A stretch of DNA of 64,000 nucleotides from Ardenticatenaceae bacterium. Its GTDB lineage: Bacteria > Chloroflexota > Anaerolineae > Promineifilales > Promineifilaceae. Location of the stretch: contig JACKBX010000009.1 of NCBI GenBank assembly GCA_020634375.1, forward strand, positions 248,001 to 312,000. Reading direction: 5' to 3'. A program made the position numbers and the translations under genes. Below, in pieces: positions 41,614 to 50,757 of this stretch (positions are counted from its first letter, which is position 1; the number at the start of each line of letters is the position of its first letter). The notes beneath the pieces were generated by a model. The model was not told where the DNA came from. It was given only the letters and a program-made list of their open reading frames with translations, and made no database searches.

Positions 41614-44600
41614 TTAGCCTGACTGATTGGCGACCTTTGTCGCGCTGCCATTGGTTGTGGAGATGGCTTCGGATTCTTTTTCTGCAACATCGGTTAGATA
41701 GACGAAGGTTTCCAGTCCCAGGGCGCGTCCTACTTCTTGCGCGGCTGTGCGTAAGATGGCTTCGGCATCAACGGCCGCATTCACCCGTGTCGTGACTTCG
41801 CGCAAGATTTGTTCCTGGCGAGCGCGGGACTGGGTTTGGGCAAACAAGCGTGTATTTTGGATGGCAATGGCGGCCTGGTTGGCTACGGTGGTGAGTAAGT
41901 CCGTTTCACGCGTACCAAACAGGAAGGGCTTCTCAAAATCTTGAATTGCAATCACCCCGATGATTTCATCACCTACGGCCATGGGGACGCCAAGCCAAGA
42001 TTCTGCATTGCGACCTACCAAATCAAAACCCAGCTTTTCGGCTTGGTCAGTAATGTTTTCTTTAATGAGTAAGGGTTCACGATTGCGAATGACGTATTCG
42101 GTGATGCCATTGCCGCCGCGTCGTTTGAGGGCAGATTCGATGAGTTCTTCGCCTTTGCCAAAGATGCGGATATCTACTTCATCTAGGGAGGCATCGTACA
42201 GTGCCACGTACATGTCTTCCAGATTGATTAGCTGCTTTGTATAGCGATAGATGTTGCCAATGATGGCATCGACTTCAAAATGAGCTGTGAATGCACGTCC
42301 CATTTCGTTGAGGATGGCTAATTCTTGGGTGCGTTTTTCTGTTTCGTTGAGGGCTTGGTGGGTTTGTTCGGAGAGACGGGCGCGTTCCAATGCCTGGCTG
42401 ACCTGGTCGGCTAGAGATTGGAGCAGATATTGCTGCTGGGGTGTGACGTTGTTGTTGGCGGGTAAGTGGATGCCTAGCCCACCAACAATGGTGCCGCCGA
42501 TTTGTACGGGATTGACAACGGCCGTTTCCGAAGTTGTGAGCGTTTCCAACAGATTGCCAGTTTCTTGCTCCGCAGAACGAGCCTTGCGCCAAATGGGACG
42601 CAGCTTTTTACCAGATGCCACATAACCCTGAATCGGCCGTTCATCGGCGGTGAGGAAGGCTTGCCAGCCTTCCCGCGTCAGTGTTTGCTGCAAAACACTC
42701 AGCTCTTCCAGAGCCAACTGCGTATGCTCAAACTGCTGCGCATTTTGCAGAGCCACGGCAACTTGGGTTGCTAGCGTGGTTTGGATATTAATATCTTCCG
42801 TTGTGAAATAATGGACTTTGTCCGATTGGACATCCATCACGCCAAGGACGTGATCGCCAACCAAAAGCGGCACAGCCAGTTCGGAGCGCGTGTCTGGCAG
42901 CAGTGGGTGAGGCAAGAAACCCGGCTCAATTCGCACATCGTTCACAATGACGCCCTGGTGCGTGCGAGCCGCCCGTGCTACTAGTGACTGCTGCTGTGAG
43001 AGAAGGATGCGGCGCCCTTCTTTCACCATTTGGGTTCCTATTTCTCCAGCGCCTGTTGTTAAAATCAACGCGTCATTTGACTCGTTCATTAAGTAGATGT
43101 GGGCATGATACAAATTAAAGCGGTCTTTCGTCAGGTTGACAACATCTTGCAAGAGGCGAGTGGTGTCTAACGTGCCAGCGACTGTTGTCCCAACTTGGGC
43201 GACTGTTTGCAGTTCGGCGGCACGTTTTTCCACCTGTTCGAGAAGCCGTTGGCTTTCAATATAGCTGCTAATGCGCTGCCCAATACCACCGATGAAAGCG
43301 CTGTCCTCATCGACGAAGTGGATTTGTTCATCGGCGTAGGCAATGTACAGTCGCCCGACCATTTGGCCGGCAACGCGCAGCCCTTCCACAATATGGCGGC
43401 GGTATGACATCGCATTTCTGTCGCCATAGATGACTTCGTCTACAGTGATGGCTGTGGTGCAGTGTTCTGGATGGGGCATGGCTGCTGGAATTCGTTCTGT
43501 TACCCATTGCAAAAATTCGGGTAAGGGCATTTGTTCTTCGGCATGATGACCGATGTCATTCATGCAGTTTAGCTCGGCTATTGAGCGGGCAAGCCTTGCT
43601 TCGCTATTTTTACGCTCGGTAATGTCTGTGTGGACGGAGAGGAAGCCGATGAGTGCGCCCTGTTCGTTGATGATAGGATTGTTGGAGCCAGCTACCTCAA
43701 CGAGATGGCCGTCCTTTGCTTTGTTTATAATTTCGCCAGCCACAATGCCGCCGTCTAACAAGGTTTGCCAGAAATGAGAGTATTGTTCTTGAGGAATCAT
43801 GCCAGATTTTAAGATGCGTGGTGTTTGTCCCACAACCTCTTCGGCGCTCCAGCCATACATCTTTTCAAACTCGGGATTGACGTACAAGATGGTGCCGTCA
43901 ACGGCCGTTAAGAAAACAGCGCTGGCAGCACGTTCGATCCCCAACTTGAATCGTGCCATATCATCTTCCACACGCTGCCGCTCTGCAAAAAGTTGGGCAT
44001 TATCAATGGCGACAGCTAGCTGCCCCGCCAGGGCTGTCAGAGCGGGTAAATTTTCGTCAGAGAAAGTGTCCGGTTTATCGCTTTGCATATTCAAGATGCC
44101 GGCAACGCGCATGCCTACTTGCAGTGGAATAGCAATTTCTGAACGAGTTCGGGGCAAGAATGCATTTGGACGGAAAAGGGGTTCCCGGTGTGTGTCAGTC
44201 ACAATAACGGTCTCTTTGGTAGCTGCGGCTTTTCCATTGATAGAACGCGTGTTGATAGGGAGATGATGTCCTTGGGCCAACAGCATTCGGCCAGCATCTC
44301 CTGTGCCAGCACGTAGAGTCAGATGGTTGGTTTCCTCATCAACGAGATAAATTTGAGCATAGTAGAGTTGGAAACGCGCACGTACCAAATCGGCTGATTC
44401 TCGCAGGAGTTCGGATAGGTCGCGGATGCGGGAGACACTGCGCCCAACTTCGGCCGCTAATGCTAAGTCGCGCGTGCGCTCAGAAACGCGATTTTCTAGT
44501 GTGGCGCTCAATTGTTGCAAATCGCTATTGCTTTGCCGCATCCGATTGAGAGCTTGCTGCAAGTTGTTGATGATGAGGTATAGGAGGAGGATGACAAAAG

Positions 44601-45102
44601 CGAATACAACCGTAAAATCTCGCGCTAGATTTTGTGCTGAATCATAATGAATCTCTCGACCACTCTGGATTTCTGGATAAGCTAAACCCCATCCAGCCAC
44701 AATGGTAAGAAAGCCAAAGAAAACGGCCGTACGCCACCCCAAAAATAGCCCCGCCATCAGCAGCACAATAAATTGAGCGACAAAGGTAACATCCCGAATG
44801 CCATCAGCCACCCAGGCTAGATAAGTCAGGGCAATCCAACTCAAAGTGACTAAGGCATAACTGGCCTCCTGCACATAGCCACGGCGCAAAGTAAAAACGA
44901 GACCAATCAGGATGAGCATTAAGCTGCCAAGGATCAAGTTTGGCCCGCGAAAGAGGTCAGCAAAAGTAGTGAACCTGATAATGAGAAAGATTAACAAGAG
45001 CAGGGTGGCAGCGAGCAGAAAGAAATTCAACTGCTTTGCTTTGCGCGTTATATCTTCGTCTGCAAATGTTGGTGGTTTAAGAATCTCTCTAAAAGATGCC
45101 AT
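41614..45102 (-). CDS. Multi-TM GAF/PAS receptor without output domain (1162 residues)
   Basis: N-terminal six-helix membrane module (about 28-178) after the PPTFADEDITRKAKQLN segment shared with its two neighbours, then a coiled coil. Domains are GAF (218-368), PAS (388-505, ending SVHTDITERKN), a shortened GAF-like segment (511-621), GAF (631-788), TREGW module (805-915; TREGWQAF), GAF (925-1088) and the shared C-terminal tail (1092-1137; ILREVTTRVNAAVDAEAIL ... GRALG) with a polar end. No kinase or other catalytic domain. Fourteen bases separate it from the upstream receptor, and 13 from the downstream one when the latter's ATG at 41600 is used. Confidence 0.9.
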   Translation of the reverse strand: MASFREILKPPTFADEDITRKAKQLNFFLLAATLLLLIFLIIRFTTFADLFRGPNLILGSLMLILIGLVFTLRRGYVQEASYALVTLSWIALTYLAWVADGIRDVTFVAQFIVLLMAGLFLGWRTAVFFGFLTIVAGWGLAYPEIQSGREIHYDSAQNLARDFTVVFAFVILLLYLIINNLQQALNRMRQSNSDLQQLSATLENRVSERTRDLALAAEVGRSVSRIRDLSELLRESADLVRARFQLYYAQIYLVDEETNHLTLRAGTGDAGRMLLAQGHHLPINTRSINGKAAATKETVIVTDTHREPLFRPNAFLPRTRSEIAIPLQVGMRVAGILNMQSDKPDTFSDENLPALTALAGQLAVAIDNAQLFAERQRVEDDMARFKLGIERAASAVFLTAVDGTILYVNPEFEKMYGWSAEEVVGQTPRILKSGMIPQEQYSHFWQTLLDGGIVAGEIINKAKDGHLVEVAGSNNPIINEQGALIGFLSVHTDITERKNSEARLARSIAELNCMNDIGHHAEEQMPLPEFLQWVTERIPAAMPHPEHCTTAITVDEVIYGDRNAMSYRRHIVEGLRVAGQMVGRLYIAYADEQIHFVDEDSAFIGGIGQRISSYIESQRLLEQVEKRAAELQTVAQVGTTVAGTLDTTRLLQDVVNLTKDRFNLYHAHIYLMNESNDALILTTGAGEIGTQMVKEGRRILLSQQQSLVARAARTHQGVIVNDVRIEPGFLPHPLLPDTRSELAVPLLVGDHVLGVMDVQSDKVHYFTTEDINIQTTLATQVAVALQNAQQFEHTQLALEELSVLQQTLTREGWQAFLTADERPIQGYVASGKKLRPIWRKARSAEQETGNLLETLTTSETAVVNPVQIGGTIVGGLGIHLPANNNVTPQQQYLLQSLADQVSQALERARLSEQTHQALNETEKRTQELAILNEMGRAFTAHFEVDAIIGNIYRYTKQLINLEDMYVALYDASLDEVDIRIFGKGEELIESALKRRGGNGITEYVIRNREPLLIKENITDQAEKLGFDLVGRNAESWLGVPMAVGDEIIGVIAIQDFEKPFLFGTRETDLLTTVANQAAIAIQNTRLFAQTQSRARQEQILREVTTRVNAAVDAEAILRTAAQEVGRALGLETFVYLTDVAEKESEAISTTNGSATKVANQSG

Positions 45103-45116
45103 GATCGAATCCTTGG

Positions 45117-48100
45117 TTAGCTGTGACCATTGGTTTTTTGCTTACCTTTATCAAATGGGCCAGTGTCATGAAGCAAACCGGTATCAGGAGTGTCGGTGGG
45201 CGTGTCCACATATACAAAAGTTTCAAGCCCTAAAACGCGATTGACCTCTCTGGCTGCTGTACGCAAAATGCTTTCAGCATCAGGCGCAGCATAGACACGA
45301 GCCGTCATTTCACGCAAAGTTTGTTCTAAGGTCGCACGTCCTTGAATTTCTTCAAAGAGTTGTATGTTGCGGATCACAGTTGCTGCCTGGTCAACCAGAC
45401 TTTTGATTTGTCGTATTTCTTCATCTGCCAGGGAGACAGGACGTGCCGATTGGCCGGTAATCAGCCCAAACCAGCGATCACCCACTGTGAGCGGGAAGCC
45501 TACAATGCCGCGAATGTTAATATCGGCAAAGGCTGTTGCTGCGGCCTCATTTATGCGCTCGTCCATTGTTACATCCGAGATGAGAGTTGGCGCAGATGCA
45601 TCTAACGCATTAAAGGCTGGGAATTGTGTGATAGGTAAGGTTGTCCCGGCAAGAATCTGCGTATATTCGGGTTTTTGCGCCCAGGTTGCGGCCACTGTCA
45701 ATTTGTCTGGGTTCTCATCCCAGGGTTGATTGAATAGAATGATGATGGCACGCTCTAGGTTTTGCAAGGTGGTGTATGTGACGATTGCTCTAAGCACTTC
45801 GTCGAGAGTGTTGGCTTCTACCAGTTGCTCGCTAGCTGCGTAAAGTTGCTCGGTACGAGTGAGGGCTTGTTGAGTTTGCTCGAAGAGGCGTGCGTTTTGA
45901 ACGGCCGCTGCGGCCTGGAAGACGATGGTTTCAGCCAGTCGTAGTTCCTCTTCTGTAAACTTGCGGTCAGGATCAAAGATGTCGATGCCAACCGTGCCAA
46001 TTACTGCGTTGCCCACAAGCAAGGGAATGATGGCAAGGCTTTGAATGCCTTGTTCCATCACGGCTTCATGTATTTGTTCAGCCATCGGGTTATTTGGCGC
46101 GTCTTCAACGACCACTGTGCTGTGGGTGCTCATAACTTGTTTGTTAAGCGCATTGTTGGCGACAGGAATAAGCATTCCCAAGGCACTGGGCGCATCAAGC
46201 ATACCCATGTATTCGGCAACAATTTGGAAATGCGTGCGTGCGTCGTTCAGGAGGGTGACGCGGACTTGTTGGGCGTTGATCGCGTCGGCTGTTTCTGTTG
46301 CAATGATTTGTAAGCTTTCTTCCAGGCTGAGGGCGGTGGATACCAGGGAGACGATGTGGTTGATGCTGATAAGCTCTTCGCTACGTCTTTGGGCTTGAGC
46401 CAACGCTTTCTCAGTTTGGGCAGACAGTCTTAAATTTTCTAGGTGTGAGCTGAGTTGTTGGGTGACGGCAGCAGTTAAGTTGGCGGTGGTTTCGTCCCCT
46501 CCGATGATTTCTAGCTCGCCGATGGTTTGTCCCTGCACTTGGAGGGGTTGGCGAATAGCTTCGGATGTCGGCGAGGCGAGGGCTTCGGAGGCAACGGCCG
46601 TTACCCGTTCCTGGTCATACACAAATGCTTGATTCTCGTAAGCCTCTTGTAGATATGCTTCCCAGCTTGTACGGGTCAGGCGGCCAATAGCTTGTTCCGC
46701 CTCATGACGATACCGTTCTGCCTCATCCAGCAAGCGCAAACTTTCCACTTGCTGCGACACTTGCTGCACAACGGCAGCGGCTATCGAAACTTCCTCCTCC
46801 GTCCAGTCATGCTTATCACTGGTCTCAACTTGCAACATGCCAATGGCTTCATCTGCAACAGTGATGGGCATTTCTAGCACATTGTTTGTGACCGAGCGGG
46901 GAGCAATTTCTTCGATTTGCCTGGTTTCTTCTGTTTCTAAGTCAAAGGCATAGGCAAGTTTTTCCTGGCGATCAATGGCATTCAAATAGTCTGCCCATCC
47001 TTCACGGGTGACACGATGTAAATACGCAGCTACTTCTATATTCGCCTGTCGTGTTTCTGCATATAACCGTGCATTTTCAATTGAGACGGCAAGCTGACTG
47101 GCTAATGTTTCAAAGGCAGGCAGCACCTCTTCTGTTAGCCCCCCTAACTCTGTGCTTTGCACATCCAATACACCAAGTACCTGTCCAGCAATCAGCAGTG
47201 GAACAGCTATTTCCGAGCGGGTTTCTGGCAGCAATGGGTTTGGATGAAATATTCTGGAGACTGTGGTGTCTGGAACAACAACCCCGCGTCTCTCAAAGGC
47301 CGCTGTGCCATTAATGGATGCGGGATTAATCGGCAAACTATGACGCCGCTCTAGCAACTCTTGACCCGTAAAACCTGCTGCTGCATGTAAGATCAAAGAT
47401 TGTTGTAATGAATCAGTTAAATAGATTTGTACGTGATACAGCTCGAACCGTTCACGGATTAACTCGGTAGCTTCGATGAGAAGGCTGTTCAGGTCTCTGG
47501 TTTGAGCAAGGCTGTAACTGACTTCTGCGGCCAGTGCCAAATCGCGTGTGCGGTTGGCGATCCGTTCTTCCAGTGATGCTTGTATCTCCTGTAAGGTTTG
47601 GTTTGTTGTGCGGTAGTTTTTTAAGGTGCTGTTGAGTGTCCTGAGAGTGAGGCTGACGAGTACAGTCATGATGACCATGTTGCCTGCCGAGGAAGTGGCG
47701 TTAACTAATGCAGTGCCTGGCATGGGAGGAATCAGTTGCCCACTGTATTCCAGATAGAAGAGGAACGCGCCAATGGCAATGCTTAAGATGGTGAGAAGAA
47801 TGGCTGCGCCAGAACCGGCGACGACACCTGCCAGCACAACTAATACGAAGAAGCTGGTGACAATGGTGATTGACAAACCGGATATAAAGAACCCAATGAG
47901 AGTGACAAACAACCAGAAGATAGTGATGGTAGCCCAACTTGTTACTTGTACATACTTGCGGTGGAGAGCAAGGAGGAGGGCAAAGCTGACCAACACGCTT
48001 GCGCCATTGAGCAGTGTGGCGTTGAAGTCGGGATTAAAGAAGATGGCAATAATGGTGTTGATGATGAAGATGACGGTGAGGACGAGCAGGATAATGTTAA

Positions 48101-48179
48101 GGAGCTGTGCGATCCGTGTTTTATCGTCGTCATCTGGGAAGATGGGCGGTGACAGAAGTCGTTTGATCCGGTTGAGCAT
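45117..48179 (-). CDS. Multi-TM GAF receptor without output domain (1020 residues)
   Basis: Starts with PPIFPDDDDKTRIAQLLN and about six membrane helices (21-187), then a coiled coil, GAF (217-374), two consecutive TREGW-type half-GAF modules (387-487, TREGWADY; 494-584, TRTSWEAY), GAF (597-761), GAF (767-937) and the shared tail (944-990; TLREMTARVYAAPDAESIL ... NRVLG). No PAS and no catalytic output. Its start overlaps the stop of the upstream HAMP-GAF gene by one base (TAATG). Confidence 0.9.
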   Translation of the reverse strand: MLNRIKRLLSPPIFPDDDDKTRIAQLLNIILLVLTVIFIINTIIAIFFNPDFNATLLNGASVLVSFALLLALHRKYVQVTSWATITIFWLFVTLIGFFISGLSITIVTSFFVLVVLAGVVAGSGAAILLTILSIAIGAFLFYLEYSGQLIPPMPGTALVNATSSAGNMVIMTVLVSLTLRTLNSTLKNYRTTNQTLQEIQASLEERIANRTRDLALAAEVSYSLAQTRDLNSLLIEATELIRERFELYHVQIYLTDSLQQSLILHAAAGFTGQELLERRHSLPINPASINGTAAFERRGVVVPDTTVSRIFHPNPLLPETRSEIAVPLLIAGQVLGVLDVQSTELGGLTEEVLPAFETLASQLAVSIENARLYAETRQANIEVAAYLHRVTREGWADYLNAIDRQEKLAYAFDLETEETRQIEEIAPRSVTNNVLEMPITVADEAIGMLQVETSDKHDWTEEEVSIAAAVVQQVSQQVESLRLLDEAERYRHEAEQAIGRLTRTSWEAYLQEAYENQAFVYDQERVTAVASEALASPTSEAIRQPLQVQGQTIGELEIIGGDETTANLTAAVTQQLSSHLENLRLSAQTEKALAQAQRRSEELISINHIVSLVSTALSLEESLQIIATETADAINAQQVRVTLLNDARTHFQIVAEYMGMLDAPSALGMLIPVANNALNKQVMSTHSTVVVEDAPNNPMAEQIHEAVMEQGIQSLAIIPLLVGNAVIGTVGIDIFDPDRKFTEEELRLAETIVFQAAAAVQNARLFEQTQQALTRTEQLYAASEQLVEANTLDEVLRAIVTYTTLQNLERAIIILFNQPWDENPDKLTVAATWAQKPEYTQILAGTTLPITQFPAFNALDASAPTLISDVTMDERINEAAATAFADINIRGIVGFPLTVGDRWFGLITGQSARPVSLADEEIRQIKSLVDQAATVIRNIQLFEEIQGRATLEQTLREMTARVYAAPDAESILRTAAREVNRVLGLETFVYVDTPTDTPDTGLLHDTGPFDKGKQKTNGHS

Positions 48180-49687
48180 TATTGCCTTCCTTCGGTACGG
48201 CCGTTACCCACAACAGTTTTTCGACTCAATTCGATACTGGTCCGTTGCGTACCGAGTGCGCGTCCTAATTCGCGGGCTGCCACTTGCAAAACAGCCTCAA
48301 TATCCGTTGCATTTTGAATGCGACGGCCAATCTCATTAATCTTGGTTTGCCGTTCGGCCTGATGATGTGCTTGTTCAAAGAGACGGGCGTTGCGCAGTGC
48401 AATGGCTACCTGGCTGGCAATGGATTCCAGCAAACGGACATCTTCTTCGGACAAGCCGTTGACGACATTGTGCTGCACATCTATCACGCCGATAAGGGTG
48501 TCACCGTAGACAATGGGCACGGCCGTTTCCGCTTGAGTTTCTGGTAGCAAGGGGTTGGGCAACCAGCCAGGTTCCTGAGAGACATCGGGGATGAGAACGG
48601 TCGTTTTCGTTGTTGCCGCACGCCCAACCAACCCCTGATCCAATTGCAGCGAGTGATTAGCAGCCAATAGGGCCATGCCCGCTTCACCCGTACCACCAGC
48701 CATTTCTAACTTTTGCTCCTCTTCATTGAGCAAGTAAATATGCGTGTGGTAATAATCAAACGCCGATCGCACCTGATTAACCACCTCTGTGACCAATTGT
48801 GTCTGATTCAAAATAGTAGAAAGACTACGACTGACTTCCGTACTGAGCCGCAAAGCGCGAGTTCGGTCAGCAACCCGTTGTTCCAACTCGACATAAGTTT
48901 CGTGCAAGAGGGCTGTCATATCGGCAAACGCACGCGAGAGCTGCCCAAGTTCATCTCGTCTGTTAAGGGGTTCAATGGGTTGGAAATCACTGCCAGCGAC
49001 CCGTCCCGTTTGCTCGATCAACTCGGCGACGGGTTCGGTGATACTGCGCCAGGTGAAATAAGCGACCAGACCACCACCAATGACGGCAAGGACAGTAGCG
49101 ATAATCCAATTGAGACGCAAATTGCTTTGCAATTTTAATTGGGCAGCAAGCGTTTCATTGGCTAATTCTTGCGAAGCAACACGCAGCGCTTCAAGTTGTG
49201 TGTCAAACCGCCGTTGTTGAGAGGTTAATTCAGTATGGCGCAGCACCTGAGCTTGCGCCCATTGCTTGTCTTCGGCTGTCAGAACTAATTGTGCGCTTAG
49301 CTCGATCAGGTTTTTCCCCAGATCGTTTAACTCAGTCATCAAGGTGGGGTTCTGATCTAATAGACCGACCTCGCTTTGTATGATGACGGCTTCCAAATTT
49401 GCCAGTTCTTGATCAAAGGATGCGATTTGAGCCGTTAAATCTTGTTGGATGAAGCCGCCTGTTTGCCGCGTTAGCAACATGCGGTCTATAGTTGCTGATG
49501 AATTAGACCACGCACGTTCCAGGGCGCTTGCCGAGTCTAGTAGCTGCGTATTAGCTGCCACTGTGTCATTGGTGTTGGAGACTGCGTTAGTGAACCACAG
49601 TCCCAGGCCGCTGGTGGTCACGACAATGAGACTCAAGAATAAAAAGCCGAGGCTAAGACGCTGGCCGAGTGATAAATTGACTCTCAT
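48179..49687 (-). CDS. Small HAMP-GAF membrane receptor without output domain
   Basis: 502 residues. Transmembrane helix 1 at about 12-33, a helical extracytoplasmic domain (34-190) resembling CHASE3 or four-helix-bundle sensors, helix 2 at about 193-214, HAMP (214-268), a coiled coil, one GAF domain (283-440) and the shared tail (443-490; KINEIGRRIQNATDIEAVL ... ELGRALG). The layout up to HAMP is that of a classic receptor kinase or chemoreceptor, but the signalling domain is replaced by GAF plus tail. Lies just downstream of the orphan binding-protein gene. Confidence 0.9.
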   Translation of the reverse strand: MRVNLSLGQRLSLGFLFLSLIVVTTSGLGLWFTNAVSNTNDTVAANTQLLDSASALERAWSNSSATIDRMLLTRQTGGFIQQDLTAQIASFDQELANLEAVIIQSEVGLLDQNPTLMTELNDLGKNLIELSAQLVLTAEDKQWAQAQVLRHTELTSQQRRFDTQLEALRVASQELANETLAAQLKLQSNLRLNWIIATVLAVIGGGLVAYFTWRSITEPVAELIEQTGRVAGSDFQPIEPLNRRDELGQLSRAFADMTALLHETYVELEQRVADRTRALRLSTEVSRSLSTILNQTQLVTEVVNQVRSAFDYYHTHIYLLNEEEQKLEMAGGTGEAGMALLAANHSLQLDQGLVGRAATTKTTVLIPDVSQEPGWLPNPLLPETQAETAVPIVYGDTLIGVIDVQHNVVNGLSEEDVRLLESIASQVAIALRNARLFEQAHHQAERQTKINEIGRRIQNATDIEAVLQVAARELGRALGTQRTSIELSRKTVVGNGRTEGRQ

Positions 49688-49708
49688 GAATAACCTCTTT
49701 GTGGTAGA

Positions 49709-49740
49709 GACCCAGAAGGCCCGTAACGGCCTTCTGGGTC
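49709..49740 (-). promoter_or_regulatory. Perfect 13-bp hairpin after the binding-protein gene
   Basis: GACCCAGAAGGCC (49709-49721) pairs perfectly with GGCCTTCTGGGTC (49728-49740) around CGTAAC. No U-tract on the minus strand. It is placed where a stabilising or partially terminating structure would raise binding-protein mRNA relative to downstream genes. Confidence 0.65.
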
Positions 49741-49747
49741 GGGGCCG

Positions 49748-50692
49748 TTAATTTGTGATTAAGGCCAGTTCGACGGGAATATAGTCTGGGACTTCTTCGC
49801 CGTTGAGATGCTTGACGGCCGTTTCGACTCCCAAGCGCCCCATTTCTCCCGGTTGCTGTGCAATCGTTGCATTGATCTGGTCGTTTTCCAGTGCCGTGAT
49901 GGCATCATCAATGGCATCAAAGCCTACAAAGACCATCTCATCTGCACGCCCCGCTTCTTCAGCGGCAAGCCGTGCACCCAAAATCATTTCGTCATTGTGT
50001 GCAAAAACGCCAACAATATCATCTTCAGAAGCTAAAATATCGGCAAAAGCCGCTTGTCCTTGATCCCGGCCAAAATCTCCCGTTTCTTGGGCGACAATGG
50101 TAATGTCGGGGTAAGAGGCAAGCCCTTCATTAAATCCAAGGCCGCGATCTCTTGCAGCAGATGTTCCCGCTGTGCCGGTCAGTTCCACGACATTGCCTTT
50201 TTCGTTGACCGTTTCTGCTAGATAGTCAGCGGCCATTCGTCCGCCCGCCTCATTGTCAGAAGCAATATGGGCAACGACAACGGCCGTGTCTGCGCTGCGG
50301 TCAACGGTAAAGACGGCAATCCCGGCTGCATCGGCGGCTTCCAACTCACTAACAACACCGCTGCCATCCACCGGAATGATGATCATGGCATCTACTTCCA
50401 AATCAATCATTTCATTGATTTGACCTTGCTGTGTTGTCAAATCGTCACCTGCCTGGCGCACAACGATTTCGCTGTTCAAACGAGCAGCGGCCTCCTCAGC
50501 TCCTTCTTGCAAGGTGACGAAAAAGGGGTTGGTGTCATTAGGAATCAGTAAACTAATTGTGTAACCATCTTCTGCACCGGTAGATTCGGGCGTTGCAGAA
50601 TTGTCCGTGTTCGATCCACAGCCAACTACCAGCAATCCGATCAATCCTAGAACAATGATGAACAAGCGCGTGTACTTCAACTGTGTATGCAT
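49748..50692 (-). CDS. Orphan RbsB-type sugar-binding lipoprotein within the sensory operon
   Basis: 314 residues. A signal sequence ends in lipobox VVGCGSN at about residue 25, followed by a short linker and a type I periplasmic-binding fold (Peripla_BP_4): PNDTNPFFVTLQEGAEEAA, AMIIIPVDGSG, FTVDRSA, GTAGTSAARDRGLGF and FAHNDEMILGARLAAEEAG. By family it binds ribose-, galactose- or autoinducer-2-like ligands. No ABC permease or ATPase of the sugar type lies anywhere in the window; instead it sits between two membrane receptors. A sensory role, presenting ligand to a receptor as LuxP, TorT or ChvE do, is inferred from context. Confidence 0.9.
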   Translation of the reverse strand: MHTQLKYTRLFIIVLGLIGLLVVGCGSNTDNSATPESTGAEDGYTISLLIPNDTNPFFVTLQEGAEEAAARLNSEIVVRQAGDDLTTQQGQINEMIDLEVDAMIIIPVDGSGVVSELEAADAAGIAVFTVDRSADTAVVVAHIASDNEAGGRMAADYLAETVNEKGNVVELTGTAGTSAARDRGLGFNEGLASYPDITIVAQETGDFGRDQGQAAFADILASEDDIVGVFAHNDEMILGARLAAEEAGRADEMVFVGFDAIDDAITALENDQINATIAQQPGEMGRLGVETAVKHLNGEEVPDYIPVELALITN

Positions 50693-50757
50693 CGTACTTT
50701 TAGACCTCCAGTAAACATAAAGACTAAGACCTCGACAAAATCGGCCAGATGTACAAT

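Noticed and set aside
41601..41690. 30-residue N-terminal extension of the 1307-residue receptor
   Set aside because: It overlaps the preceding gene by 77 bases and lacks a ribosome site, whereas the ATG at 41600 has AGGAG upstream and matches the N-termini of the sister receptors.
49748..50692. Part of a ribose-type ABC uptake operon
   Set aside because: No sugar ATPase or permease lies on either side; both neighbours are HAMP-GAF receptors.
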